From NCBI GenBank assembly GCA_003140895.1, contig PLLH01000069.1:13189-49755 (forward strand): 36,567 nucleotides of DNA. The letters are read 5' to 3'. Source of the DNA: Elusimicrobiota bacterium. GTDB taxonomy: Bacteria > Elusimicrobiota > Elusimicrobia > F11. A program made the position numbers and the translations under genes. This document shows, in pieces, positions 1 to 9,278 of the stretch. The notes beneath the pieces are model-generated. The model made no database searches and was not told the DNA's origin. It saw only the letters and a program-made list of their open reading frames with translations. Numbering within the stretch: position 1 is the stretch's first letter; every line of letters begins with the position of its first letter.

Positions 1-627
1 AATGTGGACGTGATGTTTGGGCTTCCTCATCAAACGTCGACTGATTTTGAAGAGACGCTGAAGGAACTCATCGCGCTTTCGCCGGAGCATATCTCTGCCT
101 ACGCGCTCAAGGTGGAAGAGGAGACGCCCTTGGGGCGCGCCGGGTTTCGTCCGGATGACGAAATGGAAGCGGACCTTTATCTCTTGGCTTCGGATCTCCT
201 ATCCCGAAACGGTTATCATCACTATGAAATTTCCAATTTTGCCAAGCCTGGAACCGAATGCCTCCATAATGTGGCGTATTGGGACAATGGGCCGACATTG
301 GGGATCGGATTGGGGGCGGCGAGCCACCGGTCTCCGAGACGTTGGAAAAACACCTCCGATTTGGATTCGTATATGTCCGGAGGAAAAGAGGACGGGCCGG
401 TGTTGGAGGAAGACGTCGTTTTGGATGAACAGAAGGAAGCCAATGAAAAGATCATGCTCGGCCTTCGCTTGAGTCGCGGCGTGGCCGCCGATTCGCTTCA
501 TAAAATGAAACTCCCCGTTGTGGAAAATTTTTTGACGGAAGGCCTGGCGGTTGAGACGAAAGGAATGTATCGTTTGACTCCGAAAGGCTGGCTTTTGTCC
601 AATCAATTGTTTCACCATTTGGTTTAA
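1..627 (+). CDS. hemW: HemW-like radical SAM heme chaperone, 3' part only
   Basis: The first 208 codons in the window continue an open frame that enters from the left edge, so the start and the radical-SAM CxxxCxxC motif are missing. The visible part opens with NVDVMFGLPHQT, the strand typical of HemW/HemN-like proteins (E. coli has a NLDLMHGLP-type segment). It continues with AYWDNGPTLGIGLGAASHR, which is the conserved substrate/SAM-side region, and ends in a HemN_C-like domain (LGLRLSRGV...). HemW is a cytoplasmic heme-binding chaperone related to oxygen-independent coproporphyrinogen oxidase, and is often misannotated as HemN. The complete family length is about 380 residues, so about 45% of the gene is upstream. 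It is followed after 2 bases by the methyltransferase gene, suggesting cotranscription. Confidence 0.88.
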   Translation, partial: NVDVMFGLPHQTSTDFEETLKELIALSPEHISAYALKVEEETPLGRAGFRPDDEMEADLYLLASDLLSRNGYHHYEISNFAKPGTECLHNVAYWDNGPTLGIGLGAASHRSPRRWKNTSDLDSYMSGGKEDGPVLEEDVVLDEQKEANEKIMLGLRLSRGVAADSLHKMKLPVVENFLTEGLAVETKGMYRLTPKGWLLSNQLFHHLV

Positions 628-629
628 CT

Positions 630-1223
630 ATGTCTTCTATTTATCGGCAACACACGGGAATCCTTTCTCCGTTGGTGGATCAATTACGGGTGTCCAAAGT
701 GGCCCGGACCATTCCATCCGGGTCGCGCATCCTCGATATCGGATGCGGGTCTGGACTCCTGATCTCGGTTTTGCCGCCGCGTTCGTCCTACACCGGGGTG
801 GATCGGGATACGGCGGTGGTGGAAGCCGATAAACGCCGGTTTCCGTATTTTGATTTTCATTGTTTGGATGCCGTGACGTCTCTCTTCCCATTTCACGACG
901 AACAGTTTGACGTTGTTGTGATGGCCGCTTTTCTTGAACATGTCGATCAACCGAAGGTGATGTTCACGGAGATTAAGCGGGTACTCAAGCCCGGCGGACG
1001 CGTCTTGGTGACGACTCCCTCTCGATGGGGGGGGGCTGTCCACGCGGTGCTTTCCAAATTGGGTTTTTTGAGCGCGGAGGCGGCGGAGGAACACCAGGGG
1101 TATTGGAATAAAAAGAAGATGGACGAGTGTTTGAAGCTGACGGGATTGCATTTAAAATGGTATGAACCATTTCAATTCGGATTGAATCAACTATTCATCC
1201 TTACGAGGGGTCATCATGAGTGA
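630..1223 (+). CDS. Class I SAM-dependent methyltransferase
   Basis: This 197-residue protein has a Rossmann-type methyltransferase fold. Motif I is ILDIGCGSGLL (about residues 34-44), followed by the acidic motif II residue in YTGVDRD and the motif IV region FDVVVMAAFLEHV near 93-105. The segment RVLKPGGRVLVTTPSRWGG is typical of the Methyltransf_11 group. The substrate cannot be read from the sequence. The gene begins 2 bases after hemW, and its stop overlaps the ATG of the next gene by 8 bases. Because a DPM1-like glycosyltransferase and a membrane glycosyltransferase follow, a role in modifying a lipid-linked sugar or surface glycan is a reasonable inference. Quinone or small-molecule methylation remains possible. 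Confidence 0.82.
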   Translation: MSSIYRQHTGILSPLVDQLRVSKVARTIPSGSRILDIGCGSGLLISVLPPRSSYTGVDRDTAVVEADKRRFPYFDFHCLDAVTSLFPFHDEQFDVVVMAAFLEHVDQPKVMFTEIKRVLKPGGRVLVTTPSRWGGAVHAVLSKLGFLSAEAAEEHQGYWNKKKMDECLKLTGLHLKWYEPFQFGLNQLFILTRGHHE

Positions 1224-2109
1224 TTTATTGAGCGTCATTTTGCCGGCGTACAACGAGGCCGATTGCATCAGTTCCACGATCGACGATGTTGAAAAGGCTC
1301 TGCGTCAAGCCAACGTGCCCTATGAAATTATTGTCGTGGACGACGGGTCGACGGATGACACGGGCCGGCTCGCGGCGGCCAAAAACGTCAAGGTGATCCG
1401 GCACAAACGGAACTTGGGCGTGGGCGCGGCGCGCAAGCGCGGCATTCTTGAAGCGAAAGGGACGATTGTCGTCACGACCGATGTGGACGGGACCTATCCC
1501 AACGATCAAATCCCCGTTCTCCATGAGACCTTGGTTAAGAACAATAGCGACATGGTTATTGGAGCCCGCGTCGGGAAGAATGTGGCCTTTGAATGGCCGC
1601 ATCGATATATCCCCAAACTGCTCATTCGGTGGCTGGCCTCGTACTTATGCTCCCATAAAATTCCCGATTTAAATTCCGGGCTTCGGGTGATTCGGCGCGA
1701 GGTGGCGTTGAAATATTTTTATCTTCTTCCCGACGGCCACTCCTGGGAAAGCACCATCACGCTGGCCGTCCTCTGCAATCATCATGAGGTGATTTTTCAT
1801 CCGATCGATTATTTTAAACGAAAGGGCGGGAAGTCCACCTTCGCTCCGTTCAAGGACACGTACAACTATATTTCTCTCGTCATCCGGACCATTATGTATT
1901 TCTTCCCGCTTCGGGTGTTTATCCCCGTCAGTTTTATAATTATGCTGGGAGGGGGAATTAAGATCGTTTATGACTGGAATGTCCATGGATGGATCGGCAG
2001 TTTGGATGTCATCATCTTTTTGGGCGGCATTTTGGTGATCCTCGTCGGTCTATTGGCGGATTTGATTGTGGTTGTGGGGCGCCGCCAAGCGTATGCGAAT
2101 CTGAAGTAG
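1216..2109 (+). CDS. GT2 glycosyltransferase, DPM1/GtrB-like, with C-terminal membrane helices
   Basis: The 297-residue protein starts with a GT-A fold: SVILPAYNEAD (residues 6-16), VDDGSTDDTGR near 41-51, and TDVDGTYPND, which holds the metal-binding DxD, near 93-102. GARVGKN and SGLRVIRREVA follow. The last about 80 residues hold two hydrophobic segments (around residues 232-252 and 263-288). This is the layout of polyisoprenyl-phosphate glycosyltransferases, which charge undecaprenyl or dolichyl phosphate with one sugar at the cytoplasmic face. The sugar is unknown. The next gene is a polytopic GT39-like protein, which would be the natural user of such a lipid-linked sugar on the far side of the membrane; that pairing is inference. 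Confidence 0.85.
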   Translation: MSDLLSVILPAYNEADCISSTIDDVEKALRQANVPYEIIVVDDGSTDDTGRLAAAKNVKVIRHKRNLGVGAARKRGILEAKGTIVVTTDVDGTYPNDQIPVLHETLVKNNSDMVIGARVGKNVAFEWPHRYIPKLLIRWLASYLCSHKIPDLNSGLRVIRREVALKYFYLLPDGHSWESTITLAVLCNHHEVIFHPIDYFKRKGGKSTFAPFKDTYNYISLVIRTIMYFFPLRVFIPVSFIIMLGGGIKIVYDWNVHGWIGSLDVIIFLGGILVILVGLLADLIVVVGRRQAYANLK

Positions 2110-2131
2110 AAATAAGTGAGGGGACGGCGGC

Positions 2132-4498
2132 ATGAGTCATAAAGACAAGCGTCGGTTGGCGGCGGCTCCGTCGGCTGGTTCCAGCTCCAACGAAACGGTT
2201 TTGTGGGTGGTTTGGGGAGCCGGCTTGTTTTGGGCCGTTGTCGTATGCCTTCAGTTCTACAAACAGTCTCCCTTTCCTCTCCTCGCGATTCTCGACACTC
2301 TCCTCCCGGATCAATTTTCTCTTCTTCCTCGCCTCGCCACGTTGTTGACGTATGCCTGGGGGCTGGCCGCCGCTCTTTTAATGGCGGCTTCAGCGGCTTT
2401 CTTGGGACGGCTTCTTCTGTCTCAATTCATGAAGAAGTCGGGATCTTCTCTTGAGGCGTTTGTTTTGTCGACTGCGCTCGGATACGGCCTTTTGGCTTAT
2501 CTCGTGTTTTTGCTCGGCGTCAGCCGATGTCTCTATCCCATCGCCTTGAAAGGAATGGTGGCCGTTTTGGGCGTGCTGGCGATCGCGTGGTTCTATCAGA
2601 GAGAAGAGCGTGAATTCCTTCGCAGCGCGTTGAGAGAGCTTTTCTCGTCCGTTTTCCCCGGCGGCGCCGGGTCCTTTTTCGGAGTTGTCTTCCTTTTTAT
2701 CCTGGCCACGGATTTCGTCATGGCGTTCACTCCCGAACTTTTTTATGACGCCTTGGTATATCACCTGGGAGCGCCCAATTATTATCTTCATGAACACCGG
2801 TTGGCGCCGCTCGATCTCATGCCGGCCAAATTCCCGTTTACCATTCAAATGATCAACCTTTTGGGGTTGGCTTTGAAGGATGAAATGGTGACGAAGCTCA
2901 CCCATTTTTTCATGTTGGTCCTCGTGTCATCTGGCATGCTGGCGTTGGGGATGCGGTTCAGACGGCGTCTTTTCGGGATCATTTCTGCTGTGGCGTTTTG
3001 TTCCATCCCAACCGTTCAATTGAACGTGTGGACGAGCGGCGTGGACATGGGAGTGTCTCTGTTCGGCTTTCTAGCGGCGTTTTGTTTCTTTGCCTCGGTT
3101 GAAGAGGAAGGAGCTTTTCGCCGGTGGTTTTTCTTGTCCGGTGTTTTCTCCGGACTGGCGATGGCGTCAAAATACACGGCCGCTTATATCCCGACGGTGA
3201 TTGTTCTTTCAACCGTGGTTCTCATTTTTTCGAAGAAAGTGTCCCTTAAAGAGGCCTTGGTTCCTCTCCTCTCGTTCTGCGCCATTGTGTTGGCCGTGAT
3301 GCTTCCCTGGCTCATCAAAAACGGTATCGAAACGGGGAATCCCGTCTATCCGTTTCTTTCTCAGGTGTTCGGGGGGACGGCGCTGGAACCGTGGCGATAC
3401 ACCATTCTGAAAAATGAAAACCGCGGGCTTCCGGTGGATTCGCTGATGAAAGGCGTCCATCTTTTATGGGACTTGACCATGAAAGAACGGTCGTCTCTCT
3501 CGTTCCAGGGGCCGATGTTTCTGGCGTGCCTCCCCTTTTTGATCGTGGGGTTGATCAAAGAAAGGCCTTCATGGCTCCGGCCGCTCCTCATTTTCGGGGG
3601 GTTGGTTTTGGTCGTGGGGCTCTCCATGACCCGGCTCACGCGGTATCTTCTCCCCGGTTTCACCGTTCTGGCTTGTCTTTTGGCGTTTGGGCTGGAATCC
3701 GTGATGCTTGACCCCTCTCGGATTCGCAGAGGGGGCGTCGTCTTGATATTTATTCTGGCCGCTTTTTTTCAGATGTCGTGGGCGTATGTGTTGATTGGAA
3801 GTTCCATGCAGCCCCAGAATGTTCTTCTGGGGCGAGAGAGCCGAGCTGATTATGTGAAGCGGTATCATTCCGGAATGAATCCCAACCCGCCCAATCAGAT
3901 GTACCGCTATCTTGAGGAAAATTTTCCCAAAGAGAAAAAAGTGCTGTTGGTGGGGGAGGAAATGGCGTATCCCATCCATGTTCGACATTCGTATTCCGGC
4001 GTTTACGACCGGGGGCCGCTCATCCGTCTTTGCGAAGAGAGCCAGACGCCGGCTGAGTTGGCCCAGAAACTGGTTGATTCAGGGATCACGCATCTCATGG
4101 TGAATTTAGCGGAATCCCATCGTCTCGGTGGGTATGGGATTTTTGCCTGGTCTCCCCGGGCTTTTGGCGTTTTTTGCGCCTTCTGGGAAAACCATCTGGC
4201 GATAAGCCACATGGAGGTGACGGAGCCGTATCCGCAGCAGCGAAATCCGATTCTCCTCATGGAAATTCATCCGGATGGCGCTGTCCCGCAGGATAAAAAG
4301 ATCCAAAACATTATCGGGCCTGTTTATGAAGAAAGCGAATTTCCTCGCATGAAAATTGAATCAGATCAAGACAAACTTCGATTTTATGAGGCGCGACTCC
4401 AAGAGTGGCCCAATATCTATTTTTTAAATCTACGAGTTCAAGAGCTTCGGTCAAAACTACGCTCTTTGAGGCCTTTCCCCGCAGCTGCCCAAAAGTAG
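2132..4498 (+). CDS. Polytopic membrane protein, GT39/PMT-like glycosyltransferase
   Basis: The 788-residue protein has about a dozen hydrophobic segments between residues 25 and 560, then a soluble C-terminal part of about 220 residues. An early luminal-loop motif, PELFYDALVYHLGAPNYYL (about residues 202-220), resembles the conserved Asp-containing first loop of the GT39/ArnT/PMT-type GT-C enzymes, which take sugars from polyprenyl-phosphate donors. Basic loops and Pro/Trp-rich turns (MLPWLIKNGIETGNPVYPFL) are also typical of this group. The acceptor is unknown; protein O-glycosylation or glycan decoration are both possible. It is preceded by a GT2 gene that could make the donor. The start ATG at 2132 follows GAGGGGACGG, a usable Shine-Dalgarno. 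Family assignment is by motif only. Confidence 0.7.
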   Translation: MSHKDKRRLAAAPSAGSSSNETVLWVVWGAGLFWAVVVCLQFYKQSPFPLLAILDTLLPDQFSLLPRLATLLTYAWGLAAALLMAASAAFLGRLLLSQFMKKSGSSLEAFVLSTALGYGLLAYLVFLLGVSRCLYPIALKGMVAVLGVLAIAWFYQREEREFLRSALRELFSSVFPGGAGSFFGVVFLFILATDFVMAFTPELFYDALVYHLGAPNYYLHEHRLAPLDLMPAKFPFTIQMINLLGLALKDEMVTKLTHFFMLVLVSSGMLALGMRFRRRLFGIISAVAFCSIPTVQLNVWTSGVDMGVSLFGFLAAFCFFASVEEEGAFRRWFFLSGVFSGLAMASKYTAAYIPTVIVLSTVVLIFSKKVSLKEALVPLLSFCAIVLAVMLPWLIKNGIETGNPVYPFLSQVFGGTALEPWRYTILKNENRGLPVDSLMKGVHLLWDLTMKERSSLSFQGPMFLACLPFLIVGLIKERPSWLRPLLIFGGLVLVVGLSMTRLTRYLLPGFTVLACLLAFGLESVMLDPSRIRRGGVVLIFILAAFFQMSWAYVLIGSSMQPQNVLLGRESRADYVKRYHSGMNPNPPNQMYRYLEENFPKEKKVLLVGEEMAYPIHVRHSYSGVYDRGPLIRLCEESQTPAELAQKLVDSGITHLMVNLAESHRLGGYGIFAWSPRAFGVFCAFWENHLAISHMEVTEPYPQQRNPILLMEIHPDGAVPQDKKIQNIIGPVYEESEFPRMKIESDQDKLRFYEARLQEWPNIYFLNLRVQELRSKLRSLRPFPAAAQK

Positions 4499-4515
4499 CA
4501 ATCACCCCCACTCGC

Positions 4516-4544
4516 TTGACAAGAATAATGCGGCCTGCTATACT
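4516..4544 (+). promoter_or_regulatory. Sigma-70 promoter of the hrcA operon
   Basis: A perfect -35 hexamer TTGACA (4516-4521) and a near-perfect -10 hexamer TATACT (4539-4544) are separated by exactly 17 bases. The -10 is extended (TGCTATACT). The predicted transcription start near 4551 falls inside the CIRCE element. Confidence 0.88.
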
Positions 4545-4545
4545 G

Positions 4546-4572
4546 CTAGCACTCAGAATAAATGAGTGCTAA
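4546..4572 (+). promoter_or_regulatory. CIRCE operator (HrcA binding site)
   Basis: Inverted repeat CTAGCACTC (4546-4554), a 9-base spacer, then GAGTGCTAA (4564-4572). It differs from the canonical TTAGCACTC-N9-GAGTGCTAA by one base, the first. It starts one base after the -10 box and covers the expected transcription start, so HrcA bound here would block initiation. The hrcA gene begins 22 bases downstream, so repression is autoregulatory and should be relieved by heat. Confidence 0.96.
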
Positions 4573-4594
4573 CTCTAAGTGAAGGGGAAAAGCG

Positions 4595-5683
4595 ATGCGA
4601 GTCCTTCCATCAAATGAACATCAGCAGCGTAAGGAGAAGATCCTTCAGGCCGTTGTTCACATTTTTATAAGGACGGGAAAGCCGGTCGGGTCTTCCACGA
4701 TCGTTGAAAATTACGATTTGAGTTTGTCTCCCGCCAGCATTCGCAATGTGTTGGCTGAACTGGAGAGAGAAGAATTTCTCTCGCATCCGCACACCTCCGC
4801 CGGCCGTGTTCCAACGGATAAAGGATATCGGTTTTACGTGAATGCCATCGTCAATATTCAGCGTTTGGCGGTGGAAGAGGAAACGCGGATTCGAGAAGAA
4901 TACTCCAGCCGGATGCGGGAAATTGAGAATTTGATGCTTTCCACCACGCGCGTGTTGTCCGCGTTATCTCATTGCACCGGATTTGTTATGACGCCTTTGT
5001 TGGAGGCGGAACGGCTGAGGCGAGTGGAACTGATCCCGGTTAACTCAACCCAAGTGCTGGGTGTTTTGGTGTCCGAGTCCGGGATGATTCGCAATCAAAC
5101 CATTATGGTGGATCAAACGCCTGATGAGGAATCGCTTCACGCGGCGTCACGTTTTCTGAATGAACGGTTGTCAGGACTGAGTTTCCCAGAAGCCCAGGCC
5201 CGGTTTATCTCCGAATTGGAACAGTTTCACGCCCAACACGTGATTCGCCGGGAATTCTTGGACACGTTGTCCCATCGGTTGTTCCATATGCCGGTCAAGA
5301 GCGATCTTTATGTCGAAGGGGCGAGCAATATTTTTCAGTTTCCCGAATTTCAGGACTATGAAAGCATGCGAAACTTCTCTCATCTCGTGGACGAGAAAAA
5401 AGCGTTGGGCGAGCTTTTCAACAAAGAACTCAACAAGCGGGGGCTTCAGGTCAAAATCGGTTCGGAGACCTCTCCGGAACTCAAGAATTTTAGCGTCGTG
5501 TCTTCCGGTTACGAGGTGAACGGCCGTCCCGTGGGAGTTTTGGGGATTTTGGGGCCTAAACGGATGGAGTATTCTCGCATGATGTCCATCGTCAACACCG
5601 TGGCGGGCCTTGTGAACCGGATTTTAGAAGGACACGAAGTCGATCTTATGGAGGAACAGGCACCCTATGACACACATCGCTGA
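4595..5683 (+). CDS. hrcA: Heat-inducible transcription repressor HrcA
   Basis: HrcA dimers bind CIRCE and repress heat-shock operons; GroEL typically keeps HrcA active. The 362 residues are near the family's usual 340-360. The N-terminal winged helix spans about residues 10-85 and contains GKPVGSSTIVENYDLSLSPASIRNVLAELE in outline, then HPHTSAGRVPTDKGYRFYV, a hallmark of HrcA. The remainder is the GAF-like dimerisation domain, ending in a GPKRMEYSRMMSIV segment typical of the C-terminus. The start is set by GAAGGGG about 8 bases upstream and by the CIRCE/promoter placement. The 3' end overlaps grpE by 17 bases. Confidence 0.96.
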   Translation: MRVLPSNEHQQRKEKILQAVVHIFIRTGKPVGSSTIVENYDLSLSPASIRNVLAELEREEFLSHPHTSAGRVPTDKGYRFYVNAIVNIQRLAVEEETRIREEYSSRMREIENLMLSTTRVLSALSHCTGFVMTPLLEAERLRRVELIPVNSTQVLGVLVSESGMIRNQTIMVDQTPDEESLHAASRFLNERLSGLSFPEAQARFISELEQFHAQHVIRREFLDTLSHRLFHMPVKSDLYVEGASNIFQFPEFQDYESMRNFSHLVDEKKALGELFNKELNKRGLQVKIGSETSPELKNFSVVSSGYEVNGRPVGVLGILGPKRMEYSRMMSIVNTVAGLVNRILEGHEVDLMEEQAPYDTHR

Positions 5684-6260
5684 AGAACGCCCGGAGGACG
5701 AACGCCCGGAGGACGAACGTCCTGAGCTGGACCAGAAGTTGTCTGAGCTTGAGATTCTCCGGCAATCTCTCGAAGAGTCTCACGCCAAGGAGAAGGACCT
5801 GTATGATCAACTCCTTCGTCTTGGAGCCGAATTTGAGAACTACCGGAAGCGGAGCGAGACCCGTCTGGCTGAATCGCGGCAATACGGACGGGAAGACGTT
5901 CTCATTCAAGTCGTGACGTTGTTTGACGCGTTGATTCAGGCTGAGAGCGCCTGCGATCAAGCCAAGGACCTTAAATCGGTCAAAAAGGGGCTCACGCTCC
6001 TCAATCAGTTATTTGAAAAATTTATGAAGGCACAAGGGCTGGTTCCCATCAAAGCCAAAGGGGAAAAATTGGATCCGCACGTGCATGAAGTGATTTCGCA
6101 GAAGGCGTTGCCGGATCAAGAAGAAGGAACCATTCTTGAGGAAGTTCAACGAGGATATAAATTATCAGACCGCGTTCTTCGCCCTTCCCGGGTGATTGTT
6201 TCAACGACACCGAAGGAAGCCGCGAAAGAACAGGACACACAGGAGGAGAAACATGTCTAA
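5667..6260 (+). CDS. grpE: GrpE nucleotide exchange factor
   Basis: GrpE releases ADP from DnaK. The 197-residue protein has an acidic N-terminal tail, a long coiled coil (about residues 20-65), the segment [19 protein letters not shown], and the C-terminal beta-domain with [25 protein letters not shown]. It ends with [17 protein letters not shown], the usual GrpE signature region. The ATG at 5667 lies inside the end of hrcA and is preceded by GGAGGAACAGG, so coupled translation is likely. The N-terminus carries a short tandem repeat (ERPED twice, then ERPE). The 3' end overlaps dnaK by 8 bases. Confidence 0.95.
   Translation: MTHIAEERPEDERPEDERPELDQKLSELEILRQSLEESHAKEKDLYDQLLRLGAEFENYRKRSETRLAESRQYGREDVLIQVVTLFDALIQAESACDQAKDLKSVKKGLTLLNQLFEKFMKAQGLVPIKAKGEKLDPHVHEVISQKALPDQEEGTILEEVQRGYKLSDRVLRPSRVIVSTTPKEAAKEQDTQEEKHV
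5685..5726 (+). repeat. 15-bp tandem repeat in the 5' end of grpE
   Basis: The unit GAACGCCCGGAGGAC is present twice exactly (5685-5714), followed by a diverged partial third copy. It is in frame and encodes [14 protein letters not shown] in the acidic, probably disordered GrpE N-terminus. Confidence 0.85.
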
Positions 6261-8136
6261 AATAATCGGAATTGATCTTGGAACATCGAACTCGGCCGCG
6301 GCGGTGATGGAGGGCGGAAAACCCACCATTATTCCATCGGCGGAGGGGACGACGTTGGGAGGGAAAGCGTTCCCGTCCTATGTCGCCTTTACCAAAGGAA
6401 ATGATTCGCAGCTTTTGGTAGGTGAGCCGGCGCGTCGCCAGGCCATCTCCAACCCCGAAGGCACCATCACCACCTTCAAACGGAAGATGGGAACCGACCA
6501 CAAATACAAGGTTGTCGGGAAGGAATTCACGCCGCAGCAATTGTCGGCCTTTATCCTTCAGAAAGTGAAACGGGACGCGGAAGCGTACCTGGGGACGAAA
6601 GTGGAGAAAGCCGTCATCACCGTGCCCGCTTATTTTGATGATAACCAGCGCCAAGCCACCAAAGATGCCGGCACCATCGCCGGCCTTGAAGTGGTCCGCA
6701 TTATCAACGAACCGACGGCGGCCTGCCTTGCTTACGGGATCGACAAGAAAGGCAAGGATGAAAAAATCATGGTGTTCGATTTGGGAGGCGGAACCTTGGA
6801 CGTCACCGTCATGGATTTCGGCGGCGGCGTGTTCCAGGTGATTTCAACGTCCGGCGACACGCAGCTCGGCGGAAGCGATATGGACAAGATTCTGGTTGAT
6901 TTCATCGCCGATGAATTCAAAAAGGAGTCCGGCCTTGATGTTCGAAACGACGCCATGGCCACTCAGCGCCTGAAAGACGCGGCGGAAAAGGCCAAAATCG
7001 AACTTTCCACGACGATGGAGACGGATATCAACCTGCCCTTTATCACGGCGGACGCGTCCGGCCCCAAGCATTTGACGATGAAGCTGACGCGAACCAAGCT
7101 CGAACAATTGATTAAACCGATTGTGGACCGTTGCCGAGGCCCCATCAAGCAGGCGATGGGAGATTCGAAGTTGGATCCCAATCAAATCACGAAGATCATT
7201 CTGGTCGGAGGCCCCACCCGGATGCCGGTTATCCAGAAATTCGTGGAGGACACGGTGGCCCGGAAGGTGGAGCGTGGAATCGACCCGATGGAATGCGTGG
7301 CGATGGGAGCGGCGGTTCAAGCGGCTGTTCTCACTGGTGAAGTGAAGGACGTTCTTCTCTTGGATGTGACGCCCCTCTCTCTCGGAATTGAGACGTTGGG
7401 CGGCGTTTGCACCAAACTCATCGAGCGGAATACGACCATTCCCGTCCGGAAATCCCAGATCTTCTCGACAGCCGCCGACAATCAGCCGGCGGTGACCGTT
7501 CATATTCTTCAGGGAGAACGGCCCCTGTCCAAAGACAATATTTCCCTTGGGAATTTTGATTTGACGGGAATTCCTCCCGCTTCTCGCGGCATTCCTCAGA
7601 TCGAAGTGTCTTTTGACATCGACGCGAACGGAATCTTAAGCGTGAGCGCGAAAGATCTGGCGACCGGAAAATCTCAGAACATCACCGTGAGCGCCTCGAC
7701 AAAAATGAACAAGGCGGACGTGGAAAAAGCCGTTAAGCAGGCCGAGCAATACGCCGACGAAGATAAGAAGACGAAGGAGAAAATCGAAGTCAGGAACGAG
7801 GCCGACAGCGTCGTCTACAACATTGAGAACATGTTGAAGGAGTCCGGCGACAAAATCTCCACAGAGGAAAAGGAAACGATTGAAAAGGCCGCCGCGGCTG
7901 TGAAAGACGCCCTCAAAACCGATGACGTCGAAAAGATTAAGTCCACGAAGGACGATCTCTTGAAGGCCTCGCATAAATTGGCGGAGCACATGTACAAGGC
8001 CGCGGCCGAAAAACAGGCCCAAGAGAAAGCCGCCGCGGGCGGCAACGGCCAGCCGGCCGGTGAGGCGCCCCAAGAGCCGGGCAAAGGCGGCGACAATGTG
8101 GTGGATGCCGAAATTGTGGATGAGGAGAAAAAGTAA
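6253..8136 (+). CDS. dnaK: Chaperone DnaK (Hsp70)
   Basis: ATP-dependent Hsp70 chaperone working with the adjacent DnaJ and GrpE. I place the start at ATG 6253 ([16 protein letters not shown]), with AGGAGGAG at 6241-6248, although an in-frame upstream ATG exists at 6196 inside grpE. The product is then 627 residues. Visible motifs: phosphate loop DLGTSNS (8-14), [41 protein letters not shown] and the linker/substrate domain start [19 protein letters not shown]. The C-terminus is [10 protein letters not shown], matching the usual acidic tail. Between FKRKMG and TPQQLSA there are only about a dozen residues, so the roughly 20-residue insert of proteobacterial DnaK is absent. Confidence 0.97.
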   Translation: MSKIIGIDLGTSNSAAAVMEGGKPTIIPSAEGTTLGGKAFPSYVAFTKGNDSQLLVGEPARRQAISNPEGTITTFKRKMGTDHKYKVVGKEFTPQQLSAFILQKVKRDAEAYLGTKVEKAVITVPAYFDDNQRQATKDAGTIAGLEVVRIINEPTAACLAYGIDKKGKDEKIMVFDLGGGTLDVTVMDFGGGVFQVISTSGDTQLGGSDMDKILVDFIADEFKKESGLDVRNDAMATQRLKDAAEKAKIELSTTMETDINLPFITADASGPKHLTMKLTRTKLEQLIKPIVDRCRGPIKQAMGDSKLDPNQITKIILVGGPTRMPVIQKFVEDTVARKVERGIDPMECVAMGAAVQAAVLTGEVKDVLLLDVTPLSLGIETLGGVCTKLIERNTTIPVRKSQIFSTAADNQPAVTVHILQGERPLSKDNISLGNFDLTGIPPASRGIPQIEVSFDIDANGILSVSAKDLATGKSQNITVSASTKMNKADVEKAVKQAEQYADEDKKTKEKIEVRNEADSVVYNIENMLKESGDKISTEEKETIEKAAAAVKDALKTDDVEKIKSTKDDLLKASHKLAEHMYKAAAEKQAQEKAAAGGNGQPAGEAPQEPGKGGDNVVDAEIVDEEKK

Positions 8137-8145
8137 GAACCCACC

Positions 8146-9264
8146 ATGTCCAAACGAGATTACTACGAGATATTGGGAGTTTCTCGGGGCGCTTCCGTCG
8201 ATGAAATAAAGGGGGCGTACAGGAACCAGGCTATTAAGTTTCACCCCGACAAGAACCAGGGCAATAAAGACGCCGAAGAAAAGTTCAAGGAATTGAACGA
8301 AGCCTATTCTATCCTGAGCGACCCCGATAAACGGCGGACGTACGACCAATTCGGTCACGCCGGCGTGTCGGGGTACGGAGGACCGGGGGCGGCTGGCGCG
8401 CCCGGCGGGTTTGATTTCGGCGGTATTGGCGACGTGTTCGCCGACTTGTTTGGAGACGCGTTCGGCGGCGGCCGAACAAAGCGTGGAACCGGAGGACAAC
8501 CCGGACGGGATATCCGGGTGGATCACGAAATCAATCTTCGGGATGTGATGGCGGGGATCGATGTGTCGTTGGACGTTCCCACGCGCATGGCCTGCGATCA
8601 GTGCAGCGGATCGGGCGGGGCGCCGGGGAGCTCGAAGAAAAAATGCCCCGACTGCCGGGGATCCGGGCAGCTTCGGATCTCTCATGGATTTTTCACGATG
8701 GCGCAAACCTGCGGGCGTTGCCGCGGCGCAGGCGAGATCATCGATCGTCCCTGCTCGACGTGCAGCGGATCGGGGCGCGTCAACCGGAATCGCAAAGTCA
8801 AAGTCCGCATTCCGCCGGGTGTTGAAAGCGGAACCACTCTCCGGATTTCCGACACGGGAGAAGCCGGCGAGCGGGGAGCCGCCCCAGGCGACTTGTACGT
8901 GGTTGTTCACGTGCGTGATGAGCGCGGATTTGACCGGGAGGGGGCCAATCTTTTTACCGATGTCGGCATTTCCGTCCCCTTGGCGGCTCTCGGAGGCGAA
9001 ATTGACATTCCTTCTTTGGATGGCCGGGTTCGGTTGAAAATTCCCGCCGGAACCCAGCCGGGCGTTCATTTTCGCGTGGCCGAACATGGGCTTCCTCACT
9101 TAAAGTCCCGTAATCGCGGGGATCTTTTTGTTCGCGTTCAGGTGGACATTCCAAAGAAACTCTCCAAAGAAGAGAAGAAAATTCTCCTTGATTTGGCGTC
9201 TAAAATGGGGGAAACCCGCATCTCGAAAGACGAAGGCGTTTTCAGGAAAGTCTTCGGAAGCTGA
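8146..9264 (+). CDS. dnaJ: Chaperone DnaJ (Hsp40)
   Basis: DnaJ stimulates DnaK ATPase activity and delivers substrates. The 372 residues show the complete type I layout. The J-domain at 4-70 has the HPD motif at 33-35. The Gly/Phe-rich linker covers about 75-115. The zinc domain has four CxxCxGxG-type motifs between about 150 and 215 ([32 protein letters not shown]). The C-terminal substrate domains start at [11 protein letters not shown]. It begins 9 bases after dnaK. No strong Shine-Dalgarno lies directly ahead of the ATG, so translation may depend on coupling to dnaK. Confidence 0.97.
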   Translation: MSKRDYYEILGVSRGASVDEIKGAYRNQAIKFHPDKNQGNKDAEEKFKELNEAYSILSDPDKRRTYDQFGHAGVSGYGGPGAAGAPGGFDFGGIGDVFADLFGDAFGGGRTKRGTGGQPGRDIRVDHEINLRDVMAGIDVSLDVPTRMACDQCSGSGGAPGSSKKKCPDCRGSGQLRISHGFFTMAQTCGRCRGAGEIIDRPCSTCSGSGRVNRNRKVKVRIPPGVESGTTLRISDTGEAGERGAAPGDLYVVVHVRDERGFDREGANLFTDVGISVPLAALGGEIDIPSLDGRVRLKIPAGTQPGVHFRVAEHGLPHLKSRNRGDLFVRVQVDIPKKLSKEEKKILLDLASKMGETRISKDEGVFRKVFGS

Positions 9265-9278
9265 TCAATTCGGCGCGC

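Noticed and set aside
6196-6252. Upstream in-frame ATG extending DnaK by 19 residues
   Set aside because: The extension is basic and unlike any DnaK; AGGAGGAG is placed correctly for ATG 6253, which gives the family start.
7636-9099. 487-codon minus-strand open frame opposite dnaK and dnaJ
   Set aside because: It is a shadow of two unmistakable plus-strand chaperone genes, has no recognisable domain, and comes from their biased third-position use.
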